IMG/VR virus record: IMGVR_UViG_3300026118_000001
Location: 25,727-89,726 of that record
Reading direction: 5' to 3' (one strand)
Length of the DNA stretch: 64,000 nt
From: a virus
Each line of letters begins with the position of its first letter. The first letter of the stretch is position 1. The position numbers and the translations under genes are program-made. Below the pieces are notes generated by a model. It saw only the letters and a program-made list of their open reading frames with translations. It was not told where the DNA came from and made no database searches. Shown here one piece after another: positions 46,054 to 52,561 of this stretch.

Positions 46054-46189
46054 TTATACTTCCTGTTACTTTATAACTCTTTCTCATAATGCTTAATTCA
46101 TTACTTAGTAATATCTGTGACTCATGAATTTTATTTGAATGATTTGCATATTTAGATATGAATCTTCCTTTTTTATCTCTTAATTTCAT
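46028..46189 (-). CDS. 53-residue basic protein, possibly leaderless
   Basis: The frame starts MKLRDKKGRFISKYANHSNK and runs to GHSTK. The RDKKGRF block resembles RDSKGRY in the gene at 46568-46768, so the two may share a small DNA/RNA-binding motif. The ATG lies only 4 bases after the -7 element of promoter 46194-46227, so its transcript would have almost no leader. Confidence 0.5.
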   Translation of the reverse strand: MKLRDKKGRFISKYANHSNKIHESQILLSNELSIMRKSYKVTGSIIEHGHSTK

Positions 46190-46193
46190 GATA

Positions 46194-46227
46194 CAAATAT
46201 CTGAAGATTAATTTATTTCTACAACTT
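46194..46227 (-). promoter_or_regulatory. Phage promoter, AAGTTG-N20-GATATTTG
   Basis: AAGTTG (46227-46222), 20 bases, GATATTTG (46201-46194) on the - strand. It is the first promoter of the long structural gene array. The last base G matches the Bacteroidota TAnnTTTG consensus. Confidence 0.78.
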
Positions 46228-46249
46228 ATTATTAATATATTATTAAAAG

Positions 46250-46515
46250 AAAGAAAATAAAAAGTTTAAGCTACAAGAAATATGTAACTCTTTAAGTTTT
46301 AAAAATGGTTATAATCGCTATTATGTTAGTTTACTGGTTATATTAGTTTCCATGTATTTTTAAATATTTAGGAAATCTAATAACATTCAACAGATGATCT
46401 TCGCCTTACACTCTGGTGTCATCTCTAAACTTATTTTAATAACTTCTTTGGAAATCCTACAACTTTCTAATTTCTTAGTTTTAAACTTGGGCCAAAGAAG
46501 GGTTAATCAAATTAT
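46250..46515 (-). ncRNA. Candidate structured small RNA of about 265 nt
   Basis: This stretch of - strand has its own AAGTTG-N20-TATCTTTA promoter at 46522-46555, no credible frame, and a T-rich end (46245-46264 on the + strand is a run of A with few G). Seen helices: CTTCTTTGG (46443-46451) with CCAAAGAAG (46492-46500), perfect; TTAG-TTTCC (46343-46351) with GGAAA-T-CTAA (46371-46380), one bulge; GATGA/TCATC (46393-46397/46419-46423) enclosing ACAC-TCTG-GTGT; ATAAT-CGCT-ATTAT (46311-46324). I know no family with this outline. Confidence 0.6.
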
Positions 46516-46521
46516 AATATG

Positions 46522-46555
46522 TAAAGATACAAAATATATTTCACATTTACAACTT
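46522..46555 (-). promoter_or_regulatory. Phage promoter, AAGTTG-N20-TATCTTTA, no gene downstream
   Basis: AAGTTG (46555-46550), 20 bases, TATCTTTA (46529-46522) on the - strand. The next gene start in that direction is 330 bases away, beyond a T-rich stop and a second promoter, which points to a non-coding transcript. Confidence 0.8.
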
Positions 46556-46567
46556 ATATTTGATTTA

Positions 46568-46768
46568 TTATATTCTTCCTTCTGTATCTACTTGAATATT
46601 AAAGTGTTTCCTCTTATCCAAACATACTATTATTTCTTCAAATTCTTTAAGAGTTATATTAATAAGTGACTTAGGTTTACAATATCTACCTTTAGAGTCT
46701 CTAAATTTATTAGATTCTCTAATGTGGTGCATTAAACCTTTTCCTAATTTTAGTTCATTATTTTCCAT
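46568..46768 (-). CDS. 66-residue basic protein
   Basis: The protein reads MENNELKLGKGLMHHIRESN, then FRDSKGRYCKPKSLINITLK and ends DTEGRI. The KGRY block resembles KGRF in the gene at 46028-46189. A variant promoter (AAGTTT) lies just upstream at 46789-46822. Function unknown; a small regulator is plausible because it stands first at the strand switch. Confidence 0.55.
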   Translation of the reverse strand: MENNELKLGKGLMHHIRESNKFRDSKGRYCKPKSLINITLKEFEEIIVCLDKRKHFNIQVDTEGRI

Positions 46769-46788
46769 TTTTATTATTTATTAGACTG

Positions 46789-46822
46789 TAAATATAATAT
46801 AAATTATTATAATATGAAACTT
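46789..46822 (-). promoter_or_regulatory. Phage promoter variant, AAGTTT-N20-TATATTTA
   Basis: AAGTTT (46822-46817), 20 bases, TATATTTA (46796-46789) on the - strand, 21 bases before the 66-residue gene. The spacer length and second element agree with the other copies; one base of the first differs. Confidence 0.7.
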
Positions 46823-46884
46823 ATTTTATAAAATTTTAAAAATTTTATAGATTTCTAAAACTTATTTTTTATAATTTTTTAAAA

Positions 46885-46995
46885 ATCTTAGTGTAAGTAG
46901 GGACTTGAACCACCTCTAATCCAACCCCCCATTAGTTTTAGGAAGGAAAATGGTTTTCTTTCTATCTGAATAGTGATTGACTATTTCAAAGATAT
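46885..46995 (+). other. Structured stretch at the strand switch, with tRNA-like T-loop remnant
   Basis: A gene-free stretch with several helices: CTAAT/ATTAG (46916-46920/46931-46935), AGGAAGGAAA with TTTCTTTCT across 46940-46964 (two G.U pairs on the + strand, mismatches on the other), and AATAGT-GATTG-ACTATT (46970-46986). ATCTT near 46886 can pair with AAGAT near 46990 to close it. On the - strand, GGTTCAAGTCC (46901-46911) looks like a tRNA T-loop, but no acceptor partner exists. It may be the leader of the + strand genes. Confidence 0.4.
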
Positions 46996-47016
46996 TTATT
47001 CTTAATCTTATAAATT

Positions 47017-47274
47017 ATGAAAACTTTTATTATAGCATCTTCTAATCCTAATTCTAAAGAAGGATTTGTTACTAAGCTACAGTGTGAAACAACCATTAAA
47101 ACTCCTTTTGGAGATAAGGTTAAGAAAGAAACATATTATGTGTCTGGTTCTAAACAAATGACTGTTGATTCATCTGTTGATGTTGATATGTCTATGTTTA
47201 CTATTGGAATGCATGAGATGGTTAATCCTTCTACATCTGAAGTATTTATGGCTAAGTGGTTACATTTAGCTTAA
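47017..47274 (+). CDS. Hypothetical protein, first + strand gene
   Basis: The 85-residue protein is beta-rich (KTFIIASSNPNSKEGFVTKL, TPFGDKVKKETYYVSGSKQM) and ends MAKWLHLA. It stands alone between the structured switch region and a terminator, suggesting its own transcript. Similar small beta proteins occur early in related phages, but I cannot name a function. Confidence 0.6.
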   Translation: MKTFIIASSNPNSKEGFVTKLQCETTIKTPFGDKVKKETYYVSGSKQMTVDSSVDVDMSMFTIGMHEMVNPSTSEVFMAKWLHLA

Positions 47275-47280
47275 TTTATT

Positions 47281-47312
47281 GGACTAATCCTTAATTGGGT
47301 TAGTCCTTATTA
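47281..47312 (+). terminator. Hairpin terminator
   Basis: GGACTAATCC (47281-47290) pairs with GGGTTAGTCC (47297-47306), 10 bp with one G.U, 6-nt loop, then TTATTATT. It follows the 85-residue gene by 6 bases. Confidence 0.7.
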
Positions 47313-47331
47313 TTAATCTTAATTCTATTTA

Positions 47332-47475
47332 ATGACTAAAAAAGAGTTAATGCAATTAATTAGAGATAATCTTGATTTATTGCAATCAGTTGATAATCTA
47401 TCTGAAGTAAAAGATTATATTGATAATCATCCATCTAATGAAGGATATATTATTATTGTTCCACCAAAATCTTAA
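47332..47475 (+). CDS. 47-residue hypothetical protein
   Basis: The frame reads MTKKELMQLIRDNLDLLQSV and ends GYIIIVPPKS. It fills the gap between the terminator and the next short frame. Acidic helical start, apolar beta end; no family. Confidence 0.5.
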   Translation: MTKKELMQLIRDNLDLLQSVDNLSEVKDYIDNHPSNEGYIIIVPPKS

Positions 47476-47479
47476 TATT

Positions 47480-47560
47480 ATGAGATTCACAGATCAAACA
47501 GGACATTTAGTTGTTCTTATTTTAGCAGCCTTATTTATGGCATTAATCATTGTAATTTAA
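47480..47560 (+). CDS. 26-residue membrane peptide
   Basis: The frame encodes MRFTDQTGHLVVLILAALFM and ends ALIIVI, a single membrane span. It begins 4 bases after the previous stop. Size makes it uncertain. Confidence 0.4.
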   Translation: MRFTDQTGHLVVLILAALFMALIIVI

Positions 47561-47576
47561 TCCTTAATAACAAATA

Positions 47577-47885
47577 ATGAATAAACACAACAATAATACT
47601 TATGTTGATCCAAGATTAACAGGTAGAGTACAAAACAGTGAACCATCAATAGTTAAATTAATGGAATCTACTGGTTTAGGTAGAGATGAAATCTTAAACA
47701 AATTAGGACTTGTTCAACCACCTATAACACCATCAAATGAACCATTCAGAAGTTCTAGAGCATCTATTAAACAAATAAAGAGAATTACAACTATTGTTGA
47801 TGATAGTTTAATTCAAGCATTTGCCAATTGGTCTAATTATAAACCTAATTGGGGTGGATTTATATTTAATGGTGTTAAAATCTAA
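47577..47885 (+). CDS. Hypothetical protein
   Basis: The 102-residue protein contains a small helical section (PSIVKLMESTGLGRDEILNK, LGL) that resembles a UBA- or HTH-like three-helix unit, then a basic linker (RSSRASIKQIKRITT) and an aromatic C terminus (FANWSNYKPNWGGFIF). No named family. Confidence 0.55.
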   Translation: MNKHNNNTYVDPRLTGRVQNSEPSIVKLMESTGLGRDEILNKLGLVQPPITPSNEPFRSSRASIKQIKRITTIVDDSLIQAFANWSNYKPNWGGFIFNGVKI

Positions 47886-48001
47886 TGACTATCATCAAGA
47901 TAGTTCCATGTGATTACTATATTAGTAGCATTTGGAGGCACTGTGAAGTGCTTAGAAATATCAGAAATAACAATACATACACTATTCTGTCATTAAATTA
48001 A
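47885..48001 (+). CDS. 38-residue frame, may instead be RNA leader
   Basis: The ATG overlaps the previous stop and the frame ends at the next start (TAATG), which favours a gene. Against it, the DNA holds two hairpins: ACTATC-ATCAA-GATAGT and GCACT-GTGA-AGTGC with a GNRA loop, and the peptide (MTIIKIVPCDYYISSIWRHC) has no pattern. Confidence 0.3.
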   Translation: MTIIKIVPCDYYISSIWRHCEVLRNIRNNNTYTILSLN

Positions 48002-48102
48002 TGTTTGAGCAAGAGATATTGTCTTTACTAGAACTAGGTTTTACTAGAGAACAAGCAATTCAAGAGCTAAATCTTGAACTCAATGAATTAATTGAATGTT
48101 AA
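48001..48102 (+). CDS. 33-residue hypothetical peptide
   Basis: The frame reads MFEQEILSLLELGFTREQAI and ends NELIEC. The LLELGFTREQAIQEL core looks like a two-helix UBA-type unit. Coupled to its neighbours. Confidence 0.4.
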   Translation: MFEQEILSLLELGFTREQAIQELNLELNELIEC

Positions 48103-48214
48103 ACTTATTGAGAATATATTATTTAAAGATGGTTTTTGGGTTGTGATTGACTCTATATGTTTTCAACTTTATTTAATATATTCTCATTCTTATTCTCCAA
48201 CAAATCAATTTATT

Positions 48215-48499
48215 ATGAAAGAAATAACAAATGAACAGAAAATAGCTATTCTTCAAGCTGCTTTAGAATTGATTAAAAGTCATAACAAGTATAATCTCTG
48301 TGAAACAATTAGAATGTTAACAGAGAATAAAACTGGATTGATATATGATTCTACAGAAATTAGAGTTATATTCAATTTAAATGATTATAAACCAGTTGAT
48401 AGAGTTAGAATGGAAGAATGGTGGTCTTTAGATGCTGAAGGTCAGCAACAAAGAATTAATGTAATTGAATTATTAATCTTTAAACTTAAAAATCTATGA
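48215..48499 (+). CDS. Hypothetical helical protein
   Basis: MKEITNEQKIAILQAALELI at 48215 is the likely start, since the frame upstream (from 48092) has unrelated apolar sequence and overlaps the previous gene. The 94-residue product has KYNLCETIRMLTE and MEEWWSLDAEGQQQRINVIE. Its stop overlaps the next start (ATGA). Function unknown. Confidence 0.55.
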   Translation: MKEITNEQKIAILQAALELIKSHNKYNLCETIRMLTENKTGLIYDSTEIRVIFNLNDYKPVDRVRMEEWWSLDAEGQQQRINVIELLIFKLKNL

Positions 48500-48813
48500 A
48501 AAAACTATGGATTATAATAGCAGGAATAGACTTAATTATCAGTTTGATAGTTTTAGCCTTTAGTGAGTTATATGTTTATAACCCTAAGAAATCTAATAAA
48601 TATATTCCATTAAAAGTTGAATATCATTTAATTAATCATGATGTTAATGATCCTAATACTGTTTCAGGTAGGCTTAATTTACATTATGGTATTAAAGTTA
48701 ATGATTTGTTAGAATTAAAATATATTAATGATACTTTATGTTTAAGTGGAATTAATCTATTTAAATCAGATTCTAATGCAACTATTTGTAAAGTAATAGA
48801 ATATAGAGAATAA
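48496..48813 (+). CDS. Membrane-anchored hypothetical protein
   Basis: The 105-residue protein has an N-terminal apolar segment (LWIIIAGIDLIISLIVLAFS) acting as anchor or signal, and a beta-rich outer part with YHLINHDVNDPNT and INDTLCLSGINLF. Coupled to the upstream gene by ATGA. Confidence 0.55.
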   Translation: MKKLWIIIAGIDLIISLIVLAFSELYVYNPKKSNKYIPLKVEYHLINHDVNDPNTVSGRLNLHYGIKVNDLLELKYINDTLCLSGINLFKSDSNATICKVIEYRE

Positions 48814-48897
48814 ATAATACTTGGTGTGGGGAGTGAACATTAGACTAGTAATGGAGGATTGAACGAGATTCTAACCATTATTAGTCTAATTAGTATT
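48813..48897 (+). other. Nested stem-loop RNA element
   Basis: An outer stem TAATACT / AGTATTA surrounds a 16-bp inner stem ATTAGACTAGTAATGG / CCATTATTAGTCTAAT; the only irregular pair is a G.U on the + strand RNA. The 20-nt apical loop carries GGATTGAACGAGATT. It separates two genes and ends with TATTAATCT, as other leaders here do. Confidence 0.65.
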
Positions 48898-48918
48898 AAT
48901 CTATAAAAACTAAAACAT

Positions 48919-49113
48919 ATGAATGTAGAACAACTAATAATAGGTAAACATTATATCTATACAAATCATAATAATGAAGAAGTTCATGTTGAATATATTG
49001 GTGTAGTATCTGATGGATTAACATTCTATAAGTTTAGATGTTATGAAACTGATAGTATTACAACATATTCTCTATTTGATTTTGAAGTTGTAAATTGTAT
49101 TAAAGAATTATAA
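48919..49113 (+). CDS. Small beta protein, tail-less relative of the QIY-tail family
   Basis: The 64-residue protein opens MNVEQLIIGKHYIY, like MNADQMIKGEYYSL in the gene at 50104-50367, and has a compact beta pattern (NEEVHVEYIGVVSDGLTFYK). It ends FEVVNCIKEL and lacks the QIY tail. This pair shows the tail can be gained or lost. Confidence 0.55.
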   Translation: MNVEQLIIGKHYIYTNHNNEEVHVEYIGVVSDGLTFYKFRCYETDSITTYSLFDFEVVNCIKEL

Positions 49114-49122
49114 TTAATTATG

Positions 49123-49152
49123 TTGTACTGTCACTTAAATGTGCTGTTCTCA
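49123..49152 (+). repeat. Dispersed repeat copy A (ACTTAAATGT..TGTTCTCA)
   Basis: TTGTACTGTC followed by ACTTAAATGT, GC and TGTTCTCA; a near copy with one deletion lies at 55551-55579. Both are intergenic, on the + strand, upstream of a terminator-like hairpin and a start codon. Confidence 0.6.
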
Positions 49153-49153
49153 C

Positions 49154-49180
49154 AATAGCTACTTAAAGGCTATTATTTTA
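49154..49180 (+). terminator. Hairpin before 49201 gene
   Basis: AATAGC (49154-49159) pairs with GCTATT (49169-49174) around a 9-nt loop and is followed by ATTTTATT, then ATTAATCT. Weak terminator or leader hairpin. Confidence 0.5.
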
Positions 49181-49200
49181 TTAATCTAATATTTAAACAA

Positions 49201-49458
49201 ATGGCAACAAAACAAACAATAATTAATTCTTTAACACCAGTGATAGTTATATTATTTCTATTTACTAGTGTAGTTTTATTAATTAATAGTAAGGCTGATA
49301 AGCCTAAATTAAAGACATTATCATTACCAGAAGAATTTATGGAAATAACTAAAGGTGATACTTTAGGTGTTTATGAATCTAATGATACTGTTTATTTAGA
49401 GTTTTATAGAGGAGATATAAGATCTAATAGTAAATATAAACTTCTAATAGCTAATTAA
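49201..49458 (+). CDS. Membrane-anchored hypothetical protein
   Basis: The 85-residue protein has one N-terminal membrane segment (LTPVIVILFLFTSVVLLI) and an extra-cytoplasmic beta part (TLGVYESNDTVYLEFYRGDI). It may be exported but tethered. The next gene follows after one base. Confidence 0.55.
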   Translation: MATKQTIINSLTPVIVILFLFTSVVLLINSKADKPKLKTLSLPEEFMEITKGDTLGVYESNDTVYLEFYRGDIRSNSKYKLLIAN

Positions 49459-49459
49459 T

Positions 49460-49864
49460 ATGTGCTTTTATATAAGAAATAACATAGAATCAGCTACATT
49501 ATGGGTAGCTAAACAAGATATAACTTGTTATAAAATATTAGATAGAGAATTAATTTCTCCTTATCAAAGATTTAAATATGAATATAATAAGTTATACAAA
49601 GTTAAAATAGGAAGATTAGTTCATATGTCTAGTGCAAATAATACTAAAAATGGAATAATATTACATCCTTTCTATGGTAGTAGCATGTCAATATTTTATA
49701 TTAATAAAGGATTACATTCTTATTCATCTAAAGATGAAGCCAAATCATATGAAAGTGATTTTGTATATAAAGCTATTATTCCTAAAGGATCAGAGTTTTA
49801 TTATGATAATTTTTGTAAGGAATATGTTTCTAATCAATTAATAATTAAAAAACTAATTAAATGA
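49460..49864 (+). CDS. Conserved hypothetical protein of Bacteroidota phages
   Basis: The 134-residue protein starts MCFYIRNNIESATLWVAKQD with ITCYKIL, then has GLHSYSSKDEAKSYE and the block KAIIPKGSEFYYDNF, a pattern I associate with a widespread uncharacterised family in gut Bacteroidota phages and their hosts. Function is unknown. Its stop overlaps the next start (ATGA). Confidence 0.6.
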   Translation: MCFYIRNNIESATLWVAKQDITCYKILDRELISPYQRFKYEYNKLYKVKIGRLVHMSSANNTKNGIILHPFYGSSMSIFYINKGLHSYSSKDEAKSYESDFVYKAIIPKGSEFYYDNFCKEYVSNQLIIKKLIK

Positions 49865-50028
49865 ACACATTTAAAATAATAACAGCTTCATTTATATTGA
49901 CATTATTTGATGTAATTAATTGGTTTAAAACTAATTGGTTTCTAATAGTGTTATGGACTATGTTTCTAATTATTGTTATATTTAATATTATTTACATTTA
50001 TATTAGAATATATGGTAATATTAGATAA
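49861..50028 (+). CDS. 55-residue membrane protein
   Basis: The frame encodes MNTFKIITASFILTLFDVIN, then a strong span WFLIVLWTMFLIIVIFNIIY. It overlaps the previous stop by ATGA and the next start by 17 bases. No family. Confidence 0.5.
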   Translation: MNTFKIITASFILTLFDVINWFKTNWFLIVLWTMFLIIVIFNIIYIYIRIYGNIR

Positions 50029-50107
50029 TATATTAGTAGACTTAGTTACAATTCTATTTGTATTATGTCTAATACATGAATTAATCTTTAAATTTTATAA
50101 CAAATGA
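50012..50107 (+). CDS. 31-residue membrane peptide
   Basis: The frame encodes MVILDNILVDLVTILFVLCL and ends HELIFKFYNK, one membrane span with a basic end. Its TGA overlaps the ATG of the following gene. Confidence 0.45.
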   Translation: MVILDNILVDLVTILFVLCLIHELIFKFYNK

Positions 50108-50367
50108 ATGCAGATCAAATGATTAAAGGTGAATATTATTCATTAAACGATGGAGAATATATTTTTAGATTTAAATATATTAATGATAAATATGTTTTTA
50201 TTATGGATGATTATTTGTGGAGAAATAATTTACAAACAAATCAAACTTTAAATAATGAATTATGTTTATGTGATTTTAATAATAAAGATATTAGAAAAGC
50301 TACATTAGATGAAATTAAATTATTAAATTTTAATTATAGTATTAAAAGAGTTATTCAAATTTATTAA
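50104..50367 (+). CDS. QIY-tail small protein 1
   Basis: The 87-residue protein has a compact beta body (MIKGEYYSLNDGEYIFRFKY) and ends SIKRVIQIY. The last six residues recur at the C terminus of seven other small proteins in this window. The body is related to the tail-less protein at 48919-49113. Function unknown; the shared end suggests a common binding partner. Confidence 0.65.
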   Translation: MNADQMIKGEYYSLNDGEYIFRFKYINDKYVFIMDDYLWRNNLQTNQTLNNELCLCDFNNKDIRKATLDEIKLLNFNYSIKRVIQIY

Positions 50368-50396
50368 ATGATACCAAGTGTGTTGGTGAATGATTG

Positions 50397-50576
50397 ATAA
50401 TCAAATAGTTATATGATTAAAGGAGGACATTAGTTGTTTTATTAAGTGACTTATAACCTGAGATGTTAATATATAATTGTTTGATTATTAAGTTAATTAG
50501 TTGATAATGAGTGATTTAATAAAGATTTTAACTTCTATTTTAGTCATAAGTTAAGTTATTCATTATCAATTAGTTA
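50397..50576 (+). other. Two long stem-loops in a gene-free region (50368-50772)
   Basis: Stem 1 pairs 50397-50414 with 50471-50488 (18 bp, two G.U). Stem 2 pairs 50494-50510 with 50560-50576 (17 bp, two G.U) and contains a 7-bp inner stem, TTAACTT/AAGTTAA. All irregular pairs are G.U on the + strand and would be A-C on the other strand, so a + strand RNA is implied. The rest of the 400-base gap holds TTTTCTCTA twice (around 50657-50682) and a small hairpin TATAATAA-TCC-TTATTATA; I see no frame. Confidence 0.6.
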
Positions 50577-50772
50577 TATTTTAATATAATTTTAGAGATT
50601 TGTCACAGAATTGTCATGTTCTTAGTTAGACTAGTGATGTAGGTCATATAATCTATTTTCTCTATTAGCGAAATTTTCTCTAAATTTATAATAATTATCC
50701 AAAACTATAGCTTTTTATTCATTACAATTATAATAATCCTTATTATATTATTAACTTAATATATAAACTAAC

Positions 50773-51171
50773 ATGTCAATTATATTAGAATTAACAGATA
50801 AAATACCATTTGGTAAATTTAAAGGTTTATCAATTGAAGCATTATTAGATGATAATGTATATTTTATATCATCTCAACATAAATATTTAAATTGGTTTAA
50901 TAAAACAGTTACAACTCATCAGTTTTCAGATGAAGTTAAACTATTATTAAAACTTAAATTAAAAGAAATAGCTGATGAAGCAATAGAAGCTGAAAGAGCT
51001 TGGAATCAAAGACAATGGGAATTATCTCAACCACCTTATTCTAATAAATCATCAAACAAAAGATCATCCTCATATACTAATGAAAATTCATGGCAATCTG
51101 GAATAAATGAAAGCTATCAAGAAGTTGGAATGAATTTGGGTGATATGGGTTATGATGGTGATGGGTGGTAA
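50773..51171 (+). CDS. DUF3820-like protein (PFGKFKG motif)
   Basis: The 132-residue protein starts with KIPFGKFKGLSIEALLDD followed by YLNWFNKTV and FSDEVKLLLKLKL, the signature of a small domain found alone in phages and at the C terminus of ExoX-type exonucleases (putative quorum-sensing-regulated virulence factor family). The remainder is a Ser/Asn/Trp-rich disordered tail ending DMGYDGDGW. It probably binds nucleic acid; no nuclease residues are present. Confidence 0.7.
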   Translation: MSIILELTDKIPFGKFKGLSIEALLDDNVYFISSQHKYLNWFNKTVTTHQFSDEVKLLLKLKLKEIADEAIEAERAWNQRQWELSQPPYSNKSSNKRSSSYTNENSWQSGINESYQEVGMNLGDMGYDGDGW

Positions 51172-51221
51172 TTGAAGCTTCAGATGAATTAGTAATTAAT
51201 AATATTAATAATTAAAAATAA

Positions 51222-51518
51222 ATGAAGAAAATTATATTTATGTTCATGATTGCATTAGTTGTAACATCATGTCAAGAACCAACAATAATAAAACAAGATA
51301 AATTACCTATTTTAGTAGATAAAATAAAAGATGAAGCTAAATTTGATACAGTATTAACAATATCTGATAATAACAAAGTATATTTGTTTGAAACTAAACA
51401 AAATGAATATATTGGTGAATATTATAAAGAAACTGATGATATTGGTTTTGGTATATTTATTGGTATAGTAATAGGATTATTTATTGTATTACTATTATTT
51501 GCTGCATTTTATGATTAA
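51222..51518 (+). CDS. Lipoprotein with C-terminal membrane segment
   Basis: The 98-residue protein has a signal peptide with lipobox (MFMIALVVTSC, Cys about residue 17), a short outer domain (DTVLTISDNNKVYLFETKQN) and a C-terminal apolar helix (GIFIGIVIGLFIVLLLFAAF). A lipid anchor plus a C-terminal span could bridge membranes (u-spanin layout), or mark a superinfection-exclusion protein. Confidence 0.6.
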   Translation: MKKIIFMFMIALVVTSCQEPTIIKQDKLPILVDKIKDEAKFDTVLTISDNNKVYLFETKQNEYIGEYYKETDDIGFGIFIGIVIGLFIVLLLFAAFYD

Positions 51519-51532
51519 ATAAACTAAAACAA

Positions 51533-51733
51533 ATGATAAAATCAATAATATCAACAATAATAACATTTTTGTTATTTCAATTTTCTCCGTTATATTGTAG
51601 ATGGATACAAAAAACTTTTAATTATGATAGAGATGAAATGTTTTTAATTTTTATATCTTTAGCAATAATAATTATAGGTTCTATAATAAATACAATAGTT
51701 TCATGGGCCTTTTATATAGATAAAAAATTATAA
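51533..51733 (+). CDS. Two-span membrane protein
   Basis: The 66-residue protein has apolar segments SIISTIITFLLFQFSPLY and FLIFISLAIIIIGSIINTIV joined by a basic aromatic loop. It follows the lipoprotein gene by 14 bases. No family. Confidence 0.5.
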   Translation: MIKSIISTIITFLLFQFSPLYCRWIQKTFNYDRDEMFLIFISLAIIIIGSIINTIVSWAFYIDKKL

Positions 51734-51734
51734 T

Positions 51735-51824
51735 ATGAAAATCAAACAAACAATTTATCCAGATTTAATATTTACTTGTTTCAATGATTGGATGAGATAT
51801 ATTAGATTAACTAATAGAAAATAA
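51735..51824 (+). CDS. 29-residue frame
   Basis: MKIKQTIYPDLIFTCFNDWM followed by RYIRLTNRK. It may be a real peptide or the N-terminal remnant of a gene interrupted by the homing-endonuclease insertion that follows. Confidence 0.3.
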   Translation: MKIKQTIYPDLIFTCFNDWMRYIRLTNRK

Positions 51825-51831
51825 AGAAATT

Positions 51832-52561
51832 AGACTATCTGCTGAAGATATTTTTGCAACCTTTTTGATGTTTTCTGCATCTTATATATATGAAAAAAAT
51901 ATACATTTATTGTTTAAAAGACCCAAATGGGTTAATTAGATATATTGGTAAAACAACCAATATAAAAAGAAGATTATATGGGCACATATATGAAGCAAAA
52001 AAATCAAAAGGAAAAAGATATGTTTTAAATTGGATAATCAATTTAATAAATTCTGGATTACTTCCAATTATAGAAGTTATAGAAATTTGTAATGAAAGTA
52101 ATTGGCAAGAAAAAGAAATTTATTGGATTGATTTTTACAGAAAAATTATTCCTAATCTTTGTAATAATTCTGATGGTGGATTAGGAGGAAGTGGAATAAA
52201 AAATTATTCTAAAGAAGAAATTATTAGAAGAAAATCATTAATGAGTAGGCAGTTTTCTAAATTTTCAAATGAAGAAAAGTTAAATATTTGGAAATTAATA
52301 AAAGAAAATAAATCCACTGAAGATATTAAATTATTCTATCCAACCTATAGTAGACAAATTCATTTTGGTGTTAAAAATGGAAGACAATGGAATGAAATAA
52401 CTAATTTGATTAAAGTTAAAGGGAAATCAAAAAGAAAGGGTTATACTTATAATAAAGGATTGTTTATAATTAGAAAAAAGACAAATGGAAAAAGTAATGT
52501 TTTATTTTCTTCAAAAGTTGAAGAAGAAGTATTAAAATACTTAGAAATGGACAGATAGTCT
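51832..52561 (+). repeat. 10-nt perfect inverted repeat flanking GIY-YIG gene
   Basis: AGACTATCTG (51832-51841) and CAGATAGTCT (52552-52561) bracket the endonuclease gene. The core AGACTAT/ATAGTC(T) equals the P7 pairing of the group I intron at 61968-63109, but no 5' half of a group I intron is recognisable before it. Confidence 0.5.
51890..52558 (+). CDS. GIY-YIG homing endonuclease
   Basis: The 222-residue protein has the GIY-YIG fold at its N terminus: IYIYCLKDP (GIY strand), RYIGKTTNIKRRLYGH (YIG strand, Arg and His/Tyr helix), IIEVIE with the metal-binding Glu (about 60-65) and NNSDGGLGG. The C-terminal half is basic with TYSRQIHFGVKNGRQWNEI, a DNA-binding repeat of phage GIY-YIG enzymes. 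It cleaves a specific site to spread itself. Codon use is like its neighbours. The gene is bracketed by an inverted repeat and followed by a gene-free structured stretch. Confidence 0.88.
   Translation: MKKIYIYCLKDPNGLIRYIGKTTNIKRRLYGHIYEAKKSKGKRYVLNWIINLINSGLLPIIEVIEICNESNWQEKEIYWIDFYRKIIPNLCNNSDGGLGGSGIKNYSKEEIIRRKSLMSRQFSKFSNEEKLNIWKLIKENKSTEDIKLFYPTYSRQIHFGVKNGRQWNEITNLIKVKGKSKRKGYTYNKGLFIIRKKTNGKSNVLFSSKVEEEVLKYLEMDR

Noticed and set aside
46394-46669. A 91-codon + strand frame (MIFALHSGVISK...)
   Set aside because: It overlaps the opposite-strand gene at 46568-46768 and the promoter at 46522-46555, and its product has no protein-like pattern.
46888-46915. A - strand tRNA gene (GGTTCAAGTCC)
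   Set aside because: No 7-bp acceptor partner, D arm or anticodon arm can be drawn upstream.
46200-47016. CRISPR array or long tandem repeats at the strand switch
   Set aside because: Repeated strings there are single promoter copies and short AT-rich runs, with no regular spacing.
49086-49119. An additional + strand AAGTTG-N20 promoter
   Set aside because: AAGTTG is inside a coding end and the second element reads TAATTAAT, too far from TATATTTA.
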